A stretch of DNA of 64,000 nucleotides from contig NC_069086.1 of the NCBI RefSeq assembly GCF_947172395.1, forward strand, positions 5,984,501-6,048,500, in the 5' to 3' direction. The notes under the pieces were generated by a model. That model did no database searches. It was not told the origin of the DNA and saw only the letters and a program-made list of their open reading frames with translations. Of this stretch, positions 59,001-64,000 are shown in pieces; positions within the stretch are counted from its first letter, which is position 1; the number at the start of each line of letters is the position of its first letter. Source of the stretch: Bicyclus anynana. Lineage: Eukaryota; Arthropoda; Insecta; Lepidoptera; Nymphalidae. Position numbers and translations under genes: made by a program.

Positions 59001-62000
59001 CTTTTCGCCCAGGCATGCGTTCGTCGAGTTCAACAGGCGGCGGCAGCACTGGCGCAGTGTCCCGTCACTACCACTACACGATGCACTTTCCACTGCCGCC
59101 TACCGAGCCGGAGCACACGCCGCACGACGCCAACCAACGGCACATCCTGCTGTACGGCGTGGGGCGGCAGAGGGACGACGCCAAACACGCCGTCAAAAAG
59201 ATGACCAAAGGTTGGTAACATCACCCCTCTCGTTCTCCTGCAATATGTGCGAGTGGGACATAAGCACTGGTGTCGCCACTACCATTACACGATGCACTTC
59301 CCGCACTTCGATTAATATTTTAAATATTTCCTCCCACAGAAATATGCAAACTATTCTCTAAGAAGTTCTCAATCGACGTCGCCGAAGGTGGGAAGATTAA
59401 AAAACATTCAAGAAGTGAATTCAACTTTGAAGCTGTCACACAAAAATTTCAGGTAAATAAAACATTTTACAATCATTTTAATTGGACGATGATGTAACGC
59501 TGCTGCAGTCCCATTAAGCATCCATTATTTACGCTAGAAGTAAAGCCTTTAGAAAAGCCTTTACTTCTAGCGTAAATAATGGGTGTCCAATCAAAAGATG
59601 CCAATGAAACACTGATTGCATGCTTAGCTTTGTTTATTCTTGACTCTAATAATTTAATAAGACTGCCAAATTTATGTACCCAATGGAGATGATGACTAGG
59701 TTTGAATATAAAGACTTTTATGATACATTCGGGTAAATAAGGTCAATGTTAACTAATTTATATATAAATAGCAAAGATTGTCTAATATTTGCAAAATAAA
59801 TAAGATTATAAAATTTCAAAATATATTAATTTTTTTTATCGTAATTAGATGAAAATACATACAGTTTTAGCTTCCTTACATTAAATGTGACATTTTTCAA
59901 TAAATGAACTATAAACATAAACGCACAAATAACAAAGATATTAGTAATTTTGTTTGAACGTCCATACAAACCTAACGATCAGCGAGCCAACGACGTCACT
60001 AAATCGTACCATTTTGTATGGAGCGTTTTTCAGGAACTTTAAATCCCTGTAGCTCCGAAAGTAATGATCACAGATACCCTGTTACTTTTACAAAATTGCT
60101 TTGCTATTAGTATTCTCTTAATAAAATTTATATACGATTTAAAAAACTGTCATCATCCCTATTGTTACGTACCGAACGACTAAAGCAACAAAGGATTTCT
60201 AAACCTGTATGCCACCGCGGCTGCATGAAATGCTGCTGCTGATTAAAATAAACAAAGAAAAGCAAAGCAAGAAGCATTCTCAAATATACAATGGTGGTTT
60301 CTAACATATTCAGGCGATGTCGATGTACGAGCAAGGCGCAGTGTCGTGGGCGGTGGGCGGCGCGGTGTGCGAGGCGCTGGCGGCGTACGCGGCGGGCGCC
60401 ACCACGTACCTGCCGCAGCCGGAGCACGTGGCCTTCGCGCTGGACTTGATGGAGATCGCGCTCAACGTGCACGGGCTCATCGAGACTTGCATACAGGTGT
60501 GTGTTTACTAGCTGCCGCAGCCAGAGCACGTGGCCTTCGCGCTGGACTTGATGGAGATCGCGCTCAACGTGCACGGGCTCATCGAGACTTGCATACAGGT
60601 GTGTGTTTACTAGCTGCCGCAGCCAGAGCACGTGGCCTTCGGGCTGGACTTGATGGAGATCGCGCTCAACGTGCACGGGCTCATCGAGACTTGCATACAG
60701 GTGTGTGTTTACTAGCTGCCGCAGCCGGAGCACGTGGCCTTCGCGCTGGACTTGATGGAAATCGCGCTCAACGTGCACGGGCTCATCGAGACTTGCATAT
60801 AGGTGTGTGTTTACTAGCTGCCGCAGCCGGAGCACGTGGCCTTCGCGCTGGACTTGATGGAAATCGCGCTCAACGTGCACGGGCTCATCGAGACTTGCAT
60901 ACAGGTGTGTTTACGGAGCAGGTGTGATAAAAAAGGGAGAAGTCAAGAACACGGAACTTCCTGACCTTGGACCATAAGAAATTGAAATTTGGGAAGCCAC
61001 AAGCAGTATCGAAATTTTAAAAAATGATCGGCATATAACAAGACGTTTGTATTGTTGATTCACTCTATTGCAGCGTCAGTGATACGAGTAGTCCATCATC
61101 AAAGTGTCTTCTATGAGTACCTAATTTGTTTATATTAAAAAAAAACATTATGTTGCTGCAGACAACAATTTTGGAAAAGTTCAGCAAGGTTTTTGGTATA
61201 AACCGGTATAACGGTTTGGTTTTAAGTTTTTTTTTTTTAGAAAATTCAAATTTCCACAAAAAATGTCATTTATATTTTTTTGTGACTTTTATATTTTAAC
61301 CACTAGAGAGAAATACGGTTACCACCCCCTTTTTGAACATGGTGGCTTGGGGTTAGGATTCCGAAAACTTGTATTTAAGATCCTCAAAGGAGCCCCCTCA
61401 GTGGTGAAATAAATAATTCTGCCATATAACTTTTGAAATTCGCCTCAAAAAATTTAAAATTTCGATGGGCTAAAAATAATGTCATGACCTCAAATTATAA
61501 TATTTTTGCGATAGTGTGTCACAGTCATTATATTACGTTGTAGATACTGAAAGAGCTATCTGAAGTGGAGGCAGCACTGATCACCCGCGGCGCGGCGAGC
61601 AGCGGGCTGGCCGCGCCTCGAGCGTACACGTCCGCGTTGGCGCTGTACACTGTTGGCGCTTTGAGGAGATACCATTCGTGCTTGTTGCGTAAGTGATACA
61701 ATGTACAGGGTGTCTCCTAATTATTGGATAAAGCTAATTTGAATAATTTTCCAAAAATCCCTAGGGTGAAGTTATATTTTATTTGGATTTTTTAAATTTT
61801 TCTATCTTGAATCAATTTTTTCAATGCTGTAGCTGCTGGAATTAAGATTTTGAAGATCTGATTTTTGTCAAACATTACGGATTAAATTACCAATGTTTTT
61901 TTTTGTTTTGTACAAGAAGCTTTGAACGCAATGATTATTTTTCTTTCATTAAGATGACCAATCAAAACAAAATTGTCCTGTAAAAAAATGTATTAAGCTG

Positions 62001-63617
62001 AAGTGTCCCATCATTTTGAAAACTCGTATCTACTCTTTGTATTTCTACAAAGATAAAGACAGCCTACATTGGCCTTCTGTTGTTAATGATATCCGGTAAC
62101 TCGCAAAACGTCGTTTCTAATAAGAACAGCTAAGAAGTGAAACACCCATCTGGTTTCTGTTTCCTGACATTTATGATTTGTGCACCTTCAAGACAAGAGT
62201 AAATCGTCGCATGAAGGCAATAGGGCTCCAACTTCGACATCATTATTGCGTTTCACCAGACATAATTGTAGTCAAGCGTAAGCTTTTTTAATTAAATTAA
62301 AAATTAAAATTATGGTTGATATTTGTTGTGAAGTGGCAGGCGTTCCCGGTCTTGCATAAAATTCTTCTTGTCAGTGTGTTGGCTAATAGAAGAATCCTCC
62401 TAAATGTTCTCCCCTGACATTTGCTAGTGTATGCAATGGTCTGTGCAGATGTCTCCCTCCATTCTGATTGTGATGTGACAGCCGTTCGCGGTCATCCAGA
62501 AAATTCTTCTTGTCAGTGTGTTGTTAGAAGAATCCTGTTAGACAATGTCTGCACCTGTCCCCCTCCCTTCTGACGTCATAAACCGCATCCAGTGTTCCGC
62601 GCGAAAGAGGACTCGAAGTACTCACATGAATCGTTCACTTTGTTTGTGTGCAGTGTGCGTGGAGCAAACCTCGGCGGTGTTCGAGCAGTTGTGCCGGCTG
62701 GTCAAGTGCGTAGTGAACCCGGGCGACTGCGGCTCGGCGGAGCGCTGCGTGCTGGCGCAGCTGCACGACCTGTACAAGGCCGCGTCGCATTTGTTCCACG
62801 CGCCGCACGCGGACACCTTCGCCAACGCTTACCCCAAAATCAAGTGAGTTGTCTAGAAGCTTTACAAGCTTGTCGAGTCAAGTGCGTAATGCATCTGCAG
62901 TCCGAACCATCCTCAATAGTTTGAAAACAAAGCATTCAATTCAATTTCATTGTAGCGTAATTGTGACTACATTTGATTTAATATGTATGGTTTATAAGCA
63001 GACACTTATTTAGCTAATTCCCACAAGAGATGTTTATTTTCACCCTCAATATTTGTGCAAGTCTGCAGAAATAAAGACCCTTAAAACTAGTGTCTATTCG
63101 AAACCATAACGTTCTATGTTTTATGCTATTCTATGCAACAAATAAAAAAATCTTTGTTTACAGACAGGCACTTTACTCACCATTAACGCCGACGCCGTCC
63201 AATTACTCGTACAATCCTCAGTTTCTAAGCGAGTTCTTCACCAATCAAAGGAAAGGTAAGTTGGTAGAATTTTTGGCATATCCACCTCAAAGTAATTTAT
63301 GTGTTTCTAATAATAAATCACACTAATATAAATGGGAAAGTTTGTAGGGAATGATGTATGAAGGTTTCTTAATCTTTTAGGCAAAAAGTACTCGAAGGAT
63401 TTCGAGAGCACAGACATTATAATCTGCAATATTTCGTGGTAAATCCTTAATTCACGCCGCAAAATTGACAAAATAATGCTAGAATTCTAACCCAATTTTA
63501 ATGTGTAGGAAAAATTGAGATCTCGTGGGCGCGTCAGGTGGCCGAGTCGCCGGCTAACCGGTACAGTTTCGTGTGTTCAGCGATGCTCGCCGTGTGCCGC
63601 GAAGTTGACAATGACCG
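44040..63617 (+). CDS. MED12: Mediator complex subunit 12 (kohtalo), 5' half, continues past window
   Basis: 24 coding exons: 44040-44228, 45003-45162, 45572-45763, 46842-46955, 47766-47867, 48941-49124, 49970-50142, 50681-51048, 51487-51636, 52147-52234, 53188-53333, 55670-55814, 56731-56838, 56916-57041, 57774-57913, 58212-58348, 58645-58727, 59013-59210, 59340-59452, 60314-60496, 61544-61688, 62654-62843, 63164-63255, 63509-63617. All junctions keep frame: about 1,211 codons, open at the right edge. The N-terminus MGIMYEKRPLKRPRLGPPDV with NVKHGF is the Med12 region that binds and activates Cyclin C-CDK8. Further family blocks are DNFWPATAR, FKDLAG, ATWFIKLS, SPLDLLPLPPSALPMP, LCEWAV, RDVFSHDAYMCTLISRGDL, ILLYGVGRQRDDAKHAVKKM, FALDLMEIALN and NRYSFVCSAML. 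It is the scaffold of the Mediator kinase module in the nucleus. The start was chosen by homology; ATG 44004 is an alternative. Exons 12 and 20 carry tandem duplications. Confidence 0.95.
44725..44880 (+). repeat. Tandem repeat, 55-bp unit, 2.8 copies
   Basis: TTACTGTGTAATGATGGAAA opens each unit at 44725, 44780 and 44835, with near-perfect identity. It is in MED12 intron 1. Confidence 0.85.
45196..45353 (-). mobile_element. Helitron-like fragment
   Basis: CCGATTTTTTCGGGAAAAAG, CAAACATCCAAACATACAAA and CGTTTATAATATTAGTAGGG, an inverted 5' end. The 3' end is lost. MED12 intron 2. Confidence 0.45.
45360..45515 (+). repeat. Dispersed repeat, copy 1
   Basis: TTTTTAATTTTTAACAATGT to ATCAACCCTCCCACTGCGG and ACATTTGAGTGTCCAAGCAA. 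A second copy is at 51945-52090 in another MED12 intron. Confidence 0.5.
45779..46405 (-). mobile_element. Family B SINE split by a family A SINE
   Basis: The left piece 45779-45830 (CATCATCATTATCAACCCAT) and the right piece 46160-46405 make one family B copy. The break falls in GTCTCCT, which is present on both sides of the inserted family A SINE. Confidence 0.75.
45831..46159 (-). mobile_element. Family A SINE nested in a family B SINE
   Basis: Poly-T, TGATGGTAAGTGATGATGCA, and the inverted head to CACGGAGGCC. The flanking GTCTCCT duplication (about 7 bp) marks a retroposition insertion younger than the host SINE. Confidence 0.75.
46623..46776. mobile_element. GC-rich MITE in MED12 intron 3
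   Basis: CTGGCAAGTTCATTGATAAC at the left and TTACGAACGAAGTTGCCAAG at the right are inverted ends. The centre is CpG-rich. Confidence 0.6.
48408..48585. mobile_element. GC-rich MITE in MED12 intron 5
   Basis: TAGCTTGGCAAGTTCTTGAT and ACGAACGAATTTGGCAAGCT are inverted termini flanked by TA-rich sequence. The middle shares GATATGCGGGCGACGGGGGG with the other two copies. Confidence 0.65.
49144..49623 (+). mobile_element. Helitron-like repeat in MED12 intron 6
   Basis: 5' TCTAAACTAATATTATAAAG; 3' ACGTTGCGGGCGTCCGCTAG at 49623. The middle is rearranged. Confidence 0.5.
49624..49915 (-). mobile_element. RTE-type LINE 3' fragment
   Basis: The minus strand encodes RTE ORF2 C-terminal residues. The plus strand reads CCGATGAACGTCCACTGCAG, GATGTCGTCAGTCCACCTGG and ACTCGTTGAGCTATGACG, with frameshifts. 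Closely related to 57355-57690 in opposite orientation. Confidence 0.65.
51945..52090 (+). repeat. Dispersed repeat, copy 2
   Basis: TTTTTTTTTAATTTTTAACA to AATCAACCCTGCCGCTGCGG and ACATTTGAGTGCCCAAACAA, matching 45360-45515. Confidence 0.5.
52290..52815 (+). pseudogene. Non-LTR reverse transcriptase fragment in MED12 intron 10
   Basis: The plus-strand frame encodes FLDLSKAFDLV, KLIDSGVPQEVINILKYWY, then a stop (TAG at 52426-52428), CGVRQGGLSSPALFNLYMN, the catalytic YADD in NNISYADDMVLLSP, and a thumb segment. A 25-28 bp tandem duplication (AAAATGTACCACCAGTAACA) breaks it at about 52760-52815. The endonuclease and both ends are missing. The clade differs from the 9.5-13.6 kb LINE and is not assigned. 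Confidence 0.75.
53560..53828 (+). mobile_element. Family A SINE, 5'-truncated, in MED12 intron 11
   Basis: It starts within the head at TTTACAAAACGGAGGTCCTG and ends at GTGAGATTGTAAAAAAAAAA. Confidence 0.7.
53829..54180. repeat. GC-rich unassigned block in MED12 intron 11
   Basis: Base composition (GC-rich, with runs of C and G) differs sharply from the AT-rich intron. Overlapping open frames on both strands follow from the composition. Possibly part of a retrotransposon 5' region; no motif supports a name. Confidence 0.35.
54445..55514. mobile_element. Compound element with 131-bp tandem repeats and a 133-bp palindrome
   Basis: It begins TTTTTAACCGACTTCAAAAA and GGAGGAGGTTCTCAATTCGG, as at 33446. 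From about 54720 to 55150 three copies of a unit of about 131 bp are marked by ACCTTGTGTTTGG at 54797, 54929 and 55060. Then come inverted arms 55181-55313 and 55382-55514, each 133 bp with only a few mismatches, around a 68-base loop. The outer parts of both arms contain TACAACCGACTTCAAAACC, related to the element start. No transposase. All of it is within MED12 intron 11, ending 155 bases before exon 12. Confidence 0.7.
55709..55958 (+). repeat. 125-bp tandem duplication of MED12 exon 12 tail plus donor
   Basis: Copy 1 (55709-55833) holds the last 106 bases of exon 12, the donor CAAG|GTAACA and 19 intron bases. Copy 2 (55834-55958) repeats this with about three substitutions, including a second intact donor at 55940. 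125 is not a multiple of three, and reading through copy 1's intron meets TGA within a few codons, so the first donor gives the correct frame. Confidence 0.9.
57355..57690 (+). mobile_element. RTE-type LINE ORF2 C-terminus and 3' end
   Basis: Encodes, with breaks, RTE ORF2 C-terminal residues such as RWTDDIKRVAG, followed by CTGTAGTGGACGTCCATTGG and (ATG)n. It lies in MED12 intron 14. Confidence 0.65.
58468..58620. repeat. MITE with 34-bp inverted ends beside MED12 exon 17
   Basis: Arms 58468-58501 and 58587-58620 (AAAGTGCGGCCGCACAGAAA and AAAGTCCGGCCGCTCAGAAA) differ at two or three bases. It ends 24 bases before the exon 17 start (58645). Confidence 0.7.
59264..59303 (+). repeat. Decayed partial copy of MED12 exon 18 in intron 18
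   Basis: CACTGGTGTCGCCACTACCA and TTACACGATGCACTTCCC match exon 18 bases about 59047-59092 with small gaps. It starts 53 bases after the exon 18 donor. Confidence 0.6.
59522..59582. repeat. 24-bp perfect hairpin (MITE core)
   Basis: Arms 59522-59545 and 59559-59582 (CCATTATTTACGCTAGAAGT), 13-base loop. Outer TTTTAATTGGAC and GTCCAATCAAAA extend the palindrome. MED12 intron 19. Confidence 0.65.
60410..60915 (+). repeat. 102-bp tandem array (5 copies) of MED12 exon 20 tail plus donor
   Basis: Units start at 60410, 60512, 60614, 60716 and 60818. Each has 87 bases of exon 20 (encoding LPQPEHVAFALDLMEIALN to ETCIQ), the donor CAG|GTGTGT and 15 intron bases ending in TAG, an in-frame stop. Copy 1 is the true exon end. 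Copies 2 and 3 share CCA for CCG; copies 4 and 5 share GAA for GAG; copy 4 has ATATAG at the donor. The ORFs of 193-250 codons on both strands here are shadows of this array. Confidence 0.95.
62060..62290 (+). mobile_element. LINE ORF2 C-terminus and tail, decayed
   Basis: CGTCGTTTCTAATAAGAACA, TTTGTGCACCTTCAAGACAA and CATTATTGCGTTTCACCAGA parallel 23215-23400. MED12 intron 21. Confidence 0.5.
62335..62580 (+). repeat. Degenerate tandem duplication of about 135 bp upstream of MED12 exon 22
   Basis: AAAATTCTTCTTGTCAGTGT occurs at about 62359 and 62498, each preceded by a CGTTCCCGGTC- or CGTTCGCGGTC-like block and followed by AGAAGAATCCT and a CCCTSACATT or CCCTCCCTTCTGA block. Confidence 0.6.
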
Positions 63618-64000
63618 GTAAGTTACTAACCTCTTGAAACTCGACCTCTGGCGGGAACGAACCTCTTTTAGACAGATTTTATTGACCCTCTTTTATTGCG
63701 TCACACAGTTACATATTAGAACTTGTTGTCCTCTAGTGAGAACTACCTCCTTTTTAGAAAGGCTTGTTCCCGTTGTTGCGTCACTCATCTCGAAAAGGCA
63801 ATTGGTGTTCAAACCCTGTAGACTGTGTCCGTCCTTGCAATGTCTAAAAATGCCTTTAATGAGATAGGCCTTTAGACGGATTTAAAGCGTTAGACATTCA
63901 CGGTAGATTTAATGTGAAGGGTTTGGTTTCTGATGTATTACTGGCACATAACGCTTACCACCTGTATGCCTTGGGTTGATGGGCGAAGACTATTTTTAGA

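Noticed and set aside
60128..60880. 250-codon minus-strand ORF
   Set aside because: It is the antisense of the 102-bp MED12 exon array. A 102-bp unit is a multiple of three, so one open phase is repeated. The repeated peptide has no domain.
60512..60903. Copies 2-5 of exon 20 as mutually exclusive exons
   Set aside because: Only 15 bases separate the copies, too short for an intron, and the sequence before each copy lacks a pyrimidine tract.
60346..60927. 193-codon plus-strand ORF rich in Arg, Ala and Gly
   Set aside because: Out-of-frame shadow of exon 20 and its tandem copies; the true frame is fixed by Med12 similarity and splice phase.

Overview
This is a window of a lepidopteran (moth or butterfly) genome. 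Five animal protein-coding genes can be assembled exon by exon with GT/AG splice sites. The intergenic and intronic DNA is packed with tRNA-derived SINEs ending in (ATG)n or A-rich tails, short Helitron-like repeats (5' TCTATACTAATATTATAA, 3' GCTAG), RTE and other non-LTR fragments, hAT remnants and palindromic MITEs. No bacterial-type genes, operons or CRISPR arrays are present.

Layout. 1-9.1 kb is gene-free repeat-rich DNA: SINEs, a 1.15-kb TIR element, nested Helitron and hAT insertions, and a long CCCTAC-type tract. About 9.5-13.6 kb (minus strand) is a non-LTR retrotransposon with intact ORF1 and ORF2. 16.5-20.0 kb (minus) is SPRYD7, four exons. 20-25.8 kb is intergenic with LINE and Helitron debris. 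25.83 kb carries a TATA box and initiator that I propose as the promoter of a secreted C-type lectin gene; its four coding exons lie at 29.7-39.7 kb (plus). A tRNA-Lys(UUU) gene sits inside the first coding intron of the lectin. 40.7-41.8 kb (minus) holds PIN4 (parvulin-14), whose stop codon overlaps by four bases (ATGA) the start of a second, two-exon ORF for a small membrane protein. This suggests a dicistronic mRNA. 42.06-43.09 kb is a hAT-like element in the interval between PIN4 and MED12. From 44.04 kb to beyond the right edge (plus) runs MED12 (kohtalo), with 24 exons resolved in the window covering about 1,210 codons of the N-terminal half.

The most unusual structure is in MED12. Two exons (12 and 20) have the 3' part of the exon, the 5' splice site and the first 15-19 intron bases tandemly duplicated: 125 bp x2 and 102 bp x5. 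A decayed partial copy of exon 18 lies just downstream of that exon. These arrays leave extra near-identical donor sites next to GC-rich exons. The extra copies carry in-frame stops if the DNA is read through.

The genes are not a pathway. MED12 is the kinase-module subunit of Mediator, PIN4 a peptidyl-prolyl isomerase, SPRYD7 a SPRY-fold protein of unknown role, and the lectin a secreted carbohydrate-binding candidate. They are ordinary neighbours in an insect chromosome. All family names rest on recognition by eye; no database search was run.
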